22,493 nucleotides of DNA from Phycisphaerae bacterium. GTDB taxonomy: Bacteria > Planctomycetota > Phycisphaerae > UBA1845 > PWPN01. Below the pieces are notes generated by a model, which saw only the letters and a list, made by a program, of their open reading frames with translations, was not told where the DNA came from and searched no databases. Location: assembly GCA_003557125.1 (NCBI GenBank), contig PWPN01000360.1:1-22493 (forward strand), written 5' to 3'. The position numbers and the translations under genes were made by a program. This document shows, in pieces, positions 15,578 through 22,493 of the stretch. Position 1 is the first letter of the stretch; every line of letters begins with the position of its first letter.

Positions 15578-15755
15578 CGTGGAGTCCGGGCGGGCCCGTG
15601 AGGTTGGTCATGGCGGTCCCCTCCCTCTGGTTGCCGCTCGCTGCTTCGGCTCGGATTGATCGTGCAAGGAATCAGTGAGGGGTGTGTAGGCACGCCTCGC
15701 GTGGAGAGGAGAGCAGAACCTCGGTGTCCGTCCACGGGGGACGGTGTGAAACCTA

Positions 15756-15863
15756 CCGCGCCACTTCCGTGGGGCGGAATGAACGGCCAACCACGAAGGC
15801 ATCAATGAGTGATCTGTCATGCGCTTGTGATGGCGGAGCGCCACTCCTGTGGCGCGGAGCCAC
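15756..15863. repeat. Pair of related GCGCCAC hairpins
   Basis: GCGCCAC-TTCC-GTGGGGC (15758-15775) and GCGCCAC-TCCT-GTGGCGC (15838-15855) have nearly the same stem and loop. Around the second, overlapping dyads TGGCG-GAG-CGCCA (15831-15843) and GTGGC-GCGGA-GCCAC (15849-15863) allow alternative foldings. They stand 80 bases apart in the gene-free region. Their role is unknown; protein binding or a folded RNA are both possible. Confidence 0.45.
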
Positions 15864-16182
15864 CGTCTGGAGCCCAACCCATGGGAGTCCACGCCGTTGC
15901 GGGGTCAGCAAGAACCCGGCACGACCGGGCACAGACGCGAGGCCGATTGTCAGCTGTATAACCGCGGGCCATTTCGATCTAGGTAGTAGATTGGGACGGC
16001 TGGAATGCCCGGTTCGGGGCGCATTGAGCTCGTGGACAGATCCCGCACGAGAAGAGCCGGGCATCGGGACTCAAGCGGATGCCGGCGAGTAGTCACGGTC
16101 TCCCCAGTTATATCCGAGTTACACCACCGCGACAGGCACAAAAAGGAGGAAGATTACGCTCCAAATCGCGCAGAAGACGAGT

Positions 16183-16209
16183 GCAATTGCCGCCATGTCC
16201 TCGCAATTG
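16183..16209. repeat. Two GCAATTG sites 20 bases apart
   Basis: GCAATTGC (16183-16190, a perfect palindrome) and GCAATTG (16203-16209) are exactly two helical turns apart, just before the first gene of the partition-like operon. A third GCAATTG is inside that gene at 16378-16384. The spacing fits binding of an oligomeric protein on one face of the DNA, such as an operon repressor. This is inference. Confidence 0.3.
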
Positions 16210-16245
16210 TAGGATTCCTGACGCCTTCACCCCGGATACACCCCT

Positions 16246-17376
16246 TTGCAGCCCCTGAAGACGGCACAAAATGGACAGGTCGATGGCCAACCAGTTGCCA
16301 ACGGCGTGAAGCAAGGGTTCCGGGAACGCAAGGAGAGCGCGCGTGCGAACCAGCGCGGTGTCCCCACGCAATTGTCGGCGTTGATCCAGCAAAAGCTTCG
16401 GGAAGTCGAAGCAATAGAAGCAGACCTGAACCGGTGGGGCGCAACACTGGTGGATCCGGGCACCCATCGGCGAGGGGCGACGCGGAGCGTTCACTTCGTG
16501 TGGCGAAGTGCACGTTCGAAGAGTGCGAGCACGCTCGACTTGATCCGCGGGCCCGTCTGGCGGATCGAGCGAGGCGGCGAGGAGGAGTCCTCGTCGAATC
16601 GCCCGCCCAACCTCAATCAGTTGCGTCGAGTCCATGTCGACACTGTTGTCGAGCCGCTCAGGGAAGCGAGGCAGCAGGTGGTCTTGCTGCAGCGCCGGCG
16701 CGAGGCGCTGGTCCAGCAGCTTGAGATTACCGCCCAGAGGATCGCGCAATGGCCGCCTCGCCCCTGCGTAGTCGCCGTTCACAACCCGATACCCGCGATC
16801 GCGCGGTCTATGCCGGAAAGGCTCTGGCCAGTCCTTGAGGAGCGCAGGGCGCGATGCCTGGCCATGAGCGATGCAGTGCGCACCGTGGGTGCGCGCATCG
16901 GCGAGATCGAAGAGGCGATCGAGGACGGGATGATTCGCTTCAATACGTATGGCAAGCGCAATCGCAATCTCATCGTGCGCTGGAACATCCGGCGCACGAG
17001 CCTGTTCGGGCCGGTGCTTGCGGGCCCTGCGTGCATTCAACTGTTCAAGAGCATGACGGGGCGGCGCTACACGGCCCTGATCGGGGAACTGAGCGAGCGC
17101 GATATCGACTGGTCACGCGTGCAGGGAGCGCAGGCCGGACAGATTGAGGGGGCCGGAGCGCTGAATGATTTCGACGGGTCGCCGGCAAGCCAGGCGCGTG
17201 GACGTCGCCAGAAGACCGTGCCGCGGTGGGTGCTGCGGCGCGCAGGGCAGGCGCGTCATTGCGCCGACCTCCAGAGGATCTTCCAGGACCTGCGCGAGCT
17301 GGCACGAGAGCGAGTCGAGCTGGTGGGGCAACTGCGCGCCATTGGCACTGCAATCCAATTCAAGCGAGAAGGCTAG
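16246..17376 (+). CDS. Unrecognised coiled-coil protein upstream of the actin-like gene
   Basis: An ORF of 376 residues from TTG 16246; the frame is closed by stops at 16210 and 16219, and no ATG lies near the front, so the start is uncertain and could be a later TTG (around 16369). Helical, charged stretches with coiled-coil character lie at about 43-64 (LIQQKLREVEAIEADL), 122-168 (VVEPLREARQQVVLLQRRRE), 187-226 and 330-372 (LQRIFQDLRELARERVEL). Between them is a basic segment with FNTYGKRNRNLIVRWNIRR. It ends six bases before the actin-like gene and very likely shares its transcript. No domain is recognised. Basic, coiled-coil proteins next to partition or transfer genes are often DNA-binding or structural accessory proteins, but no function is assigned. 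Confidence 0.6.
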   Translation: MQPLKTAQNGQVDGQPVANGVKQGFRERKESARANQRGVPTQLSALIQQKLREVEAIEADLNRWGATLVDPGTHRRGATRSVHFVWRSARSKSASTLDLIRGPVWRIERGGEEESSSNRPPNLNQLRRVHVDTVVEPLREARQQVVLLQRRREALVQQLEITAQRIAQWPPRPCVVAVHNPIPAIARSMPERLWPVLEERRARCLAMSDAVRTVGARIGEIEEAIEDGMIRFNTYGKRNRNLIVRWNIRRTSLFGPVLAGPACIQLFKSMTGRRYTALIGELSERDIDWSRVQGAQAGQIEGAGALNDFDGSPASQARGRRQKTVPRWVLRRAGQARHCADLQRIFQDLRELARERVELVGQLRAIGTAIQFKREG

Positions 17377-17382
17377 GCTGCG

Positions 17383-18429
17383 ATGAAGCAGGAAACGCAA
17401 GTGCTGCACAGGTCTCCCGGCAAGTTCACAAGCGAGGTCCTGGGCGTCGGCCTCGACGTGGGTTATGGGGAGCTCAAGGGGTTCCGGCGTGGCATGAAAC
17501 CGGTGGAAGAGCCCGCTGCGGTATCCGAGCTGAGCGGGACCCGGGGCGGCTGGAGCGAGGGCGAGCCGAACTTCGCGCTCGTCGAGAAGGAGGAAGGCAA
17601 CCGCAAGCGGCAGTTCTTTGTCGGCAATGCCGCGCTCGAGTATGGGGACGTGCGTACCGGCAGCGTGGACTCGAGCTATATCACCAGTGAGAAGTACCGT
17701 GTCCTCGGCCTCTATGTGCTCGATCGCCTCGCCGGCAAGAACCCGGCGAGTCTCGTCACCGGGCTGCCGGTCGAGTTCTTCGCCGGTAAGGCCGGTGAGC
17801 TCAAGCAGGCGATTCAGGGCTGGCATCGGTATGGCTTCGACATCCGCGGCATCGAGGTGCTGCCCCAGCCGATCGGTGCACTGACGGATCTTGGCCGCGA
17901 CTGGGACTGGAACCGGCTGACGGATGTGGACCAGGAGGGTCGGATCGGCATTGTCGATATCGGCCGCGGCACGGTCGATTGCATCGAGGCCAACAAGGGA
18001 CGCATGCACCCGACGATCCGGGGCGGTCGCAACGAGGGCGTGAGCATGATGCATGATGAGCTGTACCAGTACCTCATGAAGCACAAGCCCGATTACATGC
18101 CCGAGCGCAGCGAGATCCCGGGCATCATGCGCGCCGGCGGGGTCGAGTGGTACGGCGAATGGGTCAACCTGGACAAGCCGATCACGCGCATCAAGAAGGC
18201 GTTCATGGAGCGCCTGGTGACCATCATCAGTGAGGTGTGGCCCCGCGGTACCGCCCGCCTGCTCAGGATCGTGTTCACGGGCGGCGGCGCGGCCGCGCTC
18301 GAGGAGTATCTGCGCGAGGGACATGGCAAGGCCTTCGGACCGAACCAGGTCCTCATCCCGGACAACCCGGTGCAGGCCAATGCCATCGGCTTCGCCAAGA
18401 TCGCCACCATCAAGGCGCGCCAGGGATGA
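17383..18429 (+). CDS. ParM/StbA-like actin-fold ATPase
   Basis: A 348-residue protein of the bacterial actin-like (ParM/Alp) group, which forms ATP-driven filaments that push or pull plasmid or element copies apart. Seen: phosphate-1 motif VGLDVGYGELKGF at 22-34, the LVTGLPVEFF strand at 124-133, phosphate-2 motif IGIVDIGRGTVDCIE at 188-202, adenosine motif IVFTGGGAAAL at 296-306, and the C-terminal VQANAIGFAK at 330-339 typical of these proteins. In phosphate-2 an Arg replaces one of the usual glycines. The gene ends in an ATGA overlap with the next gene, the arrangement expected for a ParM-ParR pair. R391/SXT-family ICEs are known to carry a comparable actin-like partition system. MreB and DnaK/FtsA are less likely given size and context. 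Confidence 0.82.
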   Translation: MKQETQVLHRSPGKFTSEVLGVGLDVGYGELKGFRRGMKPVEEPAAVSELSGTRGGWSEGEPNFALVEKEEGNRKRQFFVGNAALEYGDVRTGSVDSSYITSEKYRVLGLYVLDRLAGKNPASLVTGLPVEFFAGKAGELKQAIQGWHRYGFDIRGIEVLPQPIGALTDLGRDWDWNRLTDVDQEGRIGIVDIGRGTVDCIEANKGRMHPTIRGGRNEGVSMMHDELYQYLMKHKPDYMPERSEIPGIMRAGGVEWYGEWVNLDKPITRIKKAFMERLVTIISEVWPRGTARLLRIVFTGGGAAALEEYLREGHGKAFGPNQVLIPDNPVQANAIGFAKIATIKARQG

Positions 18430-19064
18430 GCGGTGCGGGGAGAGCGGTCGTGGATGCCGCCGGTGACGGCGAGCTCGCCAATGCACCGGGAGAGGGATTT
18501 CTCGAGATCGAGATTTCCTTCTGTCCCGGCAAGGATGACGATCTCATCGACTTCTACCAGCGCCTGTCGTCGGTCACGCCGCAGCACGCCAAGCTGGTGT
18601 TCATCGCCCTCATGGAGTCCACGCGCGCAGCGGGCTGGATCCGCATGGAGGCCGTGCTCGAGGTCCGCCAGGAGGGCAGTGTCCACGAGGGCAAGGATGC
18701 ACCGGCGGGAACCTCGCGGATCCGATTCCAGGTGCCGGGGGCGCATTATCCAGAGCTGATCGAGTGCTGGCACAGCATTCCCAAGCGCAACCGCAGCCGA
18801 TTGTTCATCACGTTCCTGCGCTCGGCCTACCTGCGCCACTATCGGGATGGAGAGCCACTGCCGATCGCCGCACTTCCCCTGCAGGCCCGCCAGCAAGTAC
18901 ACGCGTCCCTGCCCGCGGGCGTCCGGGAGGCGTCGGGCGCGGGAGCCCCGCGAGAGACAGCGCGGCAGGCACACGATGGCGCATGGGTCGCGGATGACTC
19001 CGCGGACCCGCTGGAGGAGGATGACTTCCTCGCCGGCATCCTCGGGAATGGCGCTGAGGTCTGA
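18426..19064 (+). CDS. ParR-like partner with duplicated ribbon-helix-helix-like units
   Basis: A 212-residue protein starting in an ATGA overlap with the actin-like gene. Two stretches appear to be copies of each other: residues 26-68 (LEIEISFCPGKDDDLIDFY then TPQHAKLVFIALMESTR) and 97-138 (SRIRFQVPGAHYPELIECW then PKRNRSRLFITFLRSAYLR). The shared pattern is a beta strand, Pro-Gly, acidic-Leu-Ile, an aromatic residue, Pro, a basic residue, then Leu-x-Phe-Ile and a helix. This strand-helix-helix plan resembles ribbon-helix-helix DNA-binding folds such as ParR. The tail (about 150-212) is polar, acidic and probably disordered, and could contact the filament. The homology is not recognised directly; the adaptor role rests on gene order, overlap and predicted fold. 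Confidence 0.6.
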   Translation: MSGAGRAVVDAAGDGELANAPGEGFLEIEISFCPGKDDDLIDFYQRLSSVTPQHAKLVFIALMESTRAAGWIRMEAVLEVRQEGSVHEGKDAPAGTSRIRFQVPGAHYPELIECWHSIPKRNRSRLFITFLRSAYLRHYRDGEPLPIAALPLQARQQVHASLPAGVREASGAGAPRETARQAHDGAWVADDSADPLEEDDFLAGILGNGAEV

Positions 19065-19077
19065 CGAAGCGGATAGC

Positions 19078-19102
19078 ATGCGCGCAATGCGTATAACATG
19101 CG
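19078..19102. repeat. Three ATGCG repeats at near-helical spacing
   Basis: ATGCG occurs at 19078, 19087 and 19098, spacing 9 and 11 bases, just after the ParR-like stop, with a TATAAC at 19092-19097 between the last two. Short phased repeats beside a partition pair can be adaptor binding sites, but three 5-base words could also be chance. Confidence 0.25.
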
Positions 19103-19340
19103 GCAGATCACGCTCAGTATAGAGCCGCAAGGACGAAAAACCGCAGAAATACGTTCGTCATCGCGCGTCAAAGCGATTCTTTAGTGAACTCTGCCTCTGT
19201 TATAGGCTTGATCCGCACAGCACACGCCCAAGCCAGTGGCTGCGCCATGCGTGCGAATGGAATCAGGGAACCTCGCCATAATCGAGCGAGTGCGGGAGCA
19301 CCGGTTGCTCTCGTGGGGTACGAAGGGAGTCGTAGCGATC

Positions 19341-19979
19341 ATGACCATGGAACTGCAGCAGCCGGAGCCGCTCTCGATACCGGATCATGGCCCGGACTTC
19401 TGGTTGAGTGACCAGGACGGAGTGCGTGCCTACTTCTCCCGCGACCTGCTTGGCCGCCTGATTTGGGATCCGCGCCCAGCGTCACCCACCTCCAGCGCGC
19501 CCCCCTTCAGTCGAGCATCGCGCCCGGTCGTCTTCCCTGACGAGCATGCAGCGCCGCAACCGTGGCACTGGACCCGCAGCCGCTTCACCCGGGAACTGCG
19601 CGCGGCGATCGAGCAGGCGCCGGAGCCGTTCCGTGAAGTGCTTACCAAGGCATTCCCGAATGCGGAGGTTCCAGCGACGGATTGGTTGTGGCTGCCGTTC
19701 CACCAGGGGGAAGAACGCCCGATTTCCGGCGCGGACGTCGAGGCGGTCATCGACGCGCTGGAGAGTCCAGGTGCTGAGGCCCGCCTGGTCGCCCGGGCCC
19801 GCGCGAAACTGGCCGCGCAGGGCATCGCGCCGCTGCCGGAAATCTCGACGTATCAACCCGATTACCACGACGTCGCCGATGGAGAAAAGCTTGAGCCCGG
19901 GGAGCCGGTGCGCACGCGATGCCGCGGCTGGTCCAGCGACGGGCAGGTATTGCGCAAGGCAATCGTAGAACCGAAATAG
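19341..19979 (+). CDS. Hypothetical protein of the conjugative-element operon
   Basis: A 212-residue protein from ATG 19341, with GAAGGGAG at 19322-19329 upstream; a second ATG lies two codons on, and the frame is open back to 19236 without a better start. The sequence is soluble, with Trp-rich segments (DFWLSDQDGVRAYF near 19-32, QPWHWTRSRF near 71-80, TDWLWLPFHQGEE near 110-122) and a helical, Ala/Arg-rich part near 127-160. It has no signal peptide or membrane span. No family is recognised. It follows the ParR-like gene by 276 bases and precedes the next gene by 8 bases, so it is probably co-transcribed with that gene. Confidence 0.6.
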   Translation: MTMELQQPEPLSIPDHGPDFWLSDQDGVRAYFSRDLLGRLIWDPRPASPTSSAPPFSRASRPVVFPDEHAAPQPWHWTRSRFTRELRAAIEQAPEPFREVLTKAFPNAEVPATDWLWLPFHQGEERPISGADVEAVIDALESPGAEARLVARARAKLAAQGIAPLPEISTYQPDYHDVADGEKLEPGEPVRTRCRGWSSDGQVLRKAIVEPK

Positions 19980-19987
19980 GGGCACAC

Positions 19988-20461
19988 ATGGAAGGCATAA
20001 CGATGGGGGCGGTCGGGTCCGCGACGCACAGGGGCGGTGAGATTCCGCCTTGGCCGGACTGGGCCGATGCGCTGGATCACGTCCAGCCGCTGGCCGAGGT
20101 GGGGCGGACCTGGCGGGCCGTGCGTCTGGATGATGTGCCGAATCTCCTCGGCAGCCTCTTTGCCACTTCCGATCTTTGGCTCGAAGTGATTCACATCGAG
20201 GTGCGCTTTCTGCAGGAACCATCCAGCTCCGGTCTGCGGGGCCGAGCCGATGTCGCCGTGCGCGGCACGCTGCCGCCCGAGTTCCCGCCCGGGGGTTACC
20301 TCCCGTCATGCCTGCTGATCGACTACCTGCATTCCTACCGAGACTGGGCGGATGCGATGGGCGAGGCGGCATCGTCGCTTTACATCGGTGCGAACCGCGG
20401 GGGCATGTTCTGGCGCATCATGAATCGAGAAGAGGTGGGGCGGCCCGATCCCGTGCTGTAA
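19988..20461 (+). CDS. Hypothetical protein, last gene of the + strand set
   Basis: A 157-residue soluble protein. ATG 19988 has TAGGGG five bases upstream (19977-19982) and starts eight bases after the preceding stop; an ATG at 19919 is in frame but would overlap the previous gene by 61 bases. Features seen are a Trp-rich front (PPWPDWADALDHV), a strand-rich middle (LWLEVIHIEVRFLQE, then GRADVAVRGTLPPEF), and a helical end with LIDYLHSYRDWADAM and the motif GMFWRIMNREE. I recognise no family. It ends about 85 bases from the end of the oppositely oriented TraG-like gene. Tight coupling to the preceding hypothetical gene suggests the two act together. Confidence 0.6.
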   Translation: MEGITMGAVGSATHRGGEIPPWPDWADALDHVQPLAEVGRTWRAVRLDDVPNLLGSLFATSDLWLEVIHIEVRFLQEPSSSGLRGRADVAVRGTLPPEFPPGGYLPSCLLIDYLHSYRDWADAMGEAASSLYIGANRGGMFWRIMNREEVGRPDPVL

Positions 20462-20478
20462 ACCCCATGCTGTAATCG

Positions 20479-20522
20479 CGGCCATGATCGATAGGCGCGG
20501 GGCCTACGGTGAGGATTGGCCG
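20479..20522. terminator. Candidate bidirectional terminator between convergent genes
   Basis: CGGCCA (20479-20484) pairs with TGGCCG (20517-20522) as an outer stem, and TAGGC (20492-20496) with GCCTA (20502-20506) as an inner one. The structure lies in the short gap between the convergent hypothetical and TraG-like genes. It has no strong T-run on either side, so the call is weak. Confidence 0.3.
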
Positions 20523-20544
20523 ACGCGTGCATTCCGTCGCAGGT

Positions 20545-22473
20545 TTAGTCGCTCTTGCTGCGTTCCCTCTCCGCAGCCCCCCTGGCGGAATTGGCTACCT
20601 TGAAGTTGCCGGAGCGGGGTGTGGTATTCCCTCTCGTGCTGTTCACGGCCATGGAATTGATTCCGCGACGAAGACCCGGGCCGCCAGGGCCCCCTGAGGC
20701 CGCATTCAATACCCTGGTGGTAGAACCGGTGACGCCGGTTGCCACCCGTCCCGCGGTTCTTGCCGCAATACCTGCCTTGCCGGCCACGGCCCCTGGGCCT
20801 CCGGCGGCCGCCGATTTCATCAAGCCCATGGCGGCGCCGTAAACATTGCTGGTCACGAGCATGAACGCGAGATAGACGGAAGAGGCCGCCCCGATGTAGA
20901 TGCCCAGCTCCAGCGAGACGCCGAGGAGTGCATAGTGGCGCATGAAGGACTCACTGTAGTCCCCGCTGTGGCTGCCGATCGACATCAGCAGATACCAGGC
21001 CCAGCCGCCAACCTCCAGCACGATGAACAACAGCAGCATCGTGATCTGCAGGAACGCCATCAACTGGAGCGTGATCCAGAACTTGTCATGCTGACCGGGG
21101 ATGATGGCCAGGATGGAAATGAACGGGAACAAGACTCCGGCCAGGAGATATCCCCCCGCCGCGAGGCTGATCGCCAATGGGATGGCGAAGGAAAGCGAGA
21201 TCCGATTCGTCAGTGTCTGCAGGCGCTCGCCGACCGAGGTGACCGCGAAGTAGGCGAGTTCGAGCCCCGGATCGCGAGCGCCTGGGGATGCCGGGTATTC
21301 GTCGAACGCGGATCGCGCCTCCTGGATGAAGCGATTCTGGGTGCCAAGAGCGGACAGGTGACTCATCGACTCGGACAGGGAACACCCGCCATGACCCGGG
21401 CTGGGCCGGCAGTGCGCGAACTGCTGTGCCGCTTCCCGCCGCGAAGCGAGTTCATCGGGGTCTTCGCTTTCGTAGACTGTGTAGAAAGCCTTCCAGTAGT
21501 TCGTCATGGCCTGTACGACGGTCTCATAAAGCTGCCAGCAGTTGGTCGGTTGCCACACGAGCTCTCGGTCCACACGCTGCCTCAGTGGATGCACCGTTGT
21601 GGACGGGTCTGCTATGAACTCCTGGGGGCGGTCGACCATCAGGTGTCGTGGCACATCTGCCTGGGGTTGCACGGCGCCGGTTTCGTAACGGAACTGGCTC
21701 AGCCAGAAGTCCGCTGATGGCACTGTATACCCGCGAATCTCCGCATCTGGCAGGTTGAACGCATTGAAGCGCGCATGTTGCATGGTGCGTTGAGCGGAGC
21801 CACTGAGCGCGCCCTCAAAGCCTCCTTCGATGAATCCCCGCGTATCCCCGGAGAATCCGGCCATGATCATCTCCTCTTCGGCCAGGGGGACATTGCCGCC
21901 CCATGACGAGTCGCCTTCCGCGAACTGCCCCACCTTTTGGCAGTGGCGATCGTAGTCGTGGAGCATGTAGATCAGCTCTGGAGCGGCGGCCATATGGTCT
22001 GCGAGGTTCTGGGTGGTGAGCGTCGACATCTGCCCGAGCGCGGACGTTCCGAACTTCTCATCCCCGATCCGCCCGGCGGTGATGGCCGAGACCATTTCAA
22101 TGATGTATTGGTGGGCCGTCGTCATCACGCTGTCCATGACCATGAAACCGAACGCGGCGGAGCGCCCACCGGAGGGTTCGCTCAATTGGCCATCCACCTG
22201 CATCAGGTCATGTGTGACGTTGGACAGGCCGCGGTCGGCCGGGTATGGCACCGGATACAACGAGATGAATGCCACGAAGAAGAAGACGAGCACCTTGGCC
22301 GGATTGAAGTCGCGTGGGGAGATGAACATCCCGATCAATGAGACACTCAGCCCGACCAGGGCGGCCAGATAGAACAGGACGTCGAGGTGTGCCCACGCAG
22401 CGGTCTGGAAGAATCCCGCGAAGTCAGAGGCGGCGCGCAGACTCTCTTCGGGTCGACGGAGCCAGTCCGCCAT
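20545..22473 (-). CDS. TraG_N-like conjugal transfer membrane protein
   Basis: A 642-residue inner-membrane protein resembling the TraG N-terminal family found in ICE and F-type transfer systems, where it supports the mating channel and mating-pair stabilisation. Residues 31-51 and 60-75 are membrane segments, followed by PVPYPADRGL and a long soluble periplasm-like domain (about 80-420) with paired Cys. Three hydrophobic blocks lie at about 425-460, 465-497 and 515-542. The last 100 residues are a Gly/Ala/Arg-rich flexible tail. It lacks the very long C-terminal region of F TraG (over 900 residues in total), as is usual for ICE versions. ATG at 22473 has AGAGG directly touching it and the frame stays open to the window edge, so the true start may lie beyond the window. 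It is convergent with the partition-like operon. Confidence 0.75.
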   Translation of the reverse strand: MADWLRRPEESLRAASDFAGFFQTAAWAHLDVLFYLAALVGLSVSLIGMFISPRDFNPAKVLVFFFVAFISLYPVPYPADRGLSNVTHDLMQVDGQLSEPSGGRSAAFGFMVMDSVMTTAHQYIIEMVSAITAGRIGDEKFGTSALGQMSTLTTQNLADHMAAAPELIYMLHDYDRHCQKVGQFAEGDSSWGGNVPLAEEEMIMAGFSGDTRGFIEGGFEGALSGSAQRTMQHARFNAFNLPDAEIRGYTVPSADFWLSQFRYETGAVQPQADVPRHLMVDRPQEFIADPSTTVHPLRQRVDRELVWQPTNCWQLYETVVQAMTNYWKAFYTVYESEDPDELASRREAAQQFAHCRPSPGHGGCSLSESMSHLSALGTQNRFIQEARSAFDEYPASPGARDPGLELAYFAVTSVGERLQTLTNRISLSFAIPLAISLAAGGYLLAGVLFPFISILAIIPGQHDKFWITLQLMAFLQITMLLLFIVLEVGGWAWYLLMSIGSHSGDYSESFMRHYALLGVSLELGIYIGAASSVYLAFMLVTSNVYGAAMGLMKSAAAGGPGAVAGKAGIAARTAGRVATGVTGSTTRVLNAASGGPGGPGLRRGINSMAVNSTRGNTTPRSGNFKVANSARGAAERERSKSD

Positions 22474-22493
22474 CCTCTGGTACTGACTCGCAC

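Larger units (their letters stand above)
14848..16245. other. 1.4-kb region without genes, rich in inverted repeats
   Basis: Long open frames exist on both strands, but their translations are dominated by Arg, Pro, Ser, Gly and Cys with no ribosome sites or motifs, so I do not accept them. What is seen is structure: a GGCTTC-GCG-GAAGCC dyad at 14919-14933 about 75 bases before the lipoprotein start, GACCGG-GGA-CCGGTC at 15464-15478, CCGTCC/GGACGG at 15728-15744, and the repeats listed separately. A very good ribosome site AAGGAGG at 16143-16149 is not followed by ATG, GTG or TTG at normal spacing. The region lies between the lipoprotein gene and the partition-like operon, and could hold control, centromere or transfer-origin sequences. 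Confidence 0.5.

Noticed and set aside
15141..15659. A 172-codon plus-strand frame in the same region.
   Set aside because: Arg/Gly/Cys-rich composition without motifs, and it passes through the C7 and C9 tracts, which would be poor in a real gene.
14896..15735. A 279-codon minus-strand frame in the gene-free region.
   Set aside because: The translation is dominated by Arg, Pro, Ser and His, has no ribosome site, and runs through several inverted repeats. It looks like a chance GC-rich frame.
14848..16245. A tRNA gene or ICE attachment site.
   Set aside because: No cloverleaf with a GTTCRANYC arm and no CCA-type end was found by eye, and no integrase gene is in the window.
16108..17040. A 310-codon minus-strand frame opposite the coiled-coil gene.
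   Set aside because: The plus-strand frame has heptad-like helices and sits in phase with the actin-like operon; the minus frame has neither. The start of the plus gene is uncertain, so some doubt remains.
17113..18486. A 457-codon minus-strand frame opposite the actin-like gene.
   Set aside because: The plus strand carries clear actin-fold motifs; the minus translation is His/Arg/Asp-rich with no recognisable domain.

Overview
The window looks like high-GC proteobacterial DNA, most likely from a halophilic or marine gammaproteobacterium. This rests on the strongly acidic secreted and surface proteins, the dense operons, and an ICE-type TraG_N-like conjugation gene on the right. No rRNA, tRNA, CRISPR array, integrase or intact insertion sequence was found, so the species assignment is inference.

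Left part (1-11480). A small ArsR-like regulator gene with an operator-like dyad lies at 81-562. It is followed by a gene-poor gap whose last part holds a promoter and dyad near 1049-1090. From 1130 to 10107 all genes are on the + strand and tightly packed, in one apparent operon. In order these are: a 42-residue small ORF coupled by ATGA to an M20 amidohydrolase, a glutamine-synthetase-family ligase, an N-formylglutamate amidohydrolase-family protein, an isochorismatase-family amidase, and a complete branched-chain-amino-acid-type (HAAT) ABC importer (binding protein, two ATPases, two permeases). An RpiR-type HTH-SIS regulator follows after about 0.5 kb. All four enzymes make or break amide or C-N bonds. 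The cluster therefore reads as uptake plus stepwise breakdown of an N-acyl or amide nitrogen compound of unknown identity, controlled by the RpiR protein.

Middle part (11481-16245). Gene density is low here. A minus-strand ORF fragment sits near 11.7 kb, followed by a large acidic lipoprotein gene on the minus strand (12109-14847). Next comes about 1.4 kb with no convincing gene but many inverted repeats and two C-tract motifs.

Right part (16246-22493). A + strand set carries a coiled-coil protein, a ParM-like actin-fold ATPase, an ATGA-overlapping small protein with an internal duplication that looks like two ribbon-helix-helix units, and two unrecognised genes. Facing it on the minus strand is a TraG_N-like mating-pair/conjugation membrane protein, open to the window edge. 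This part looks like the maintenance and transfer region of an integrative conjugative element or conjugative plasmid, with the actin-like pair as its probable partition system.
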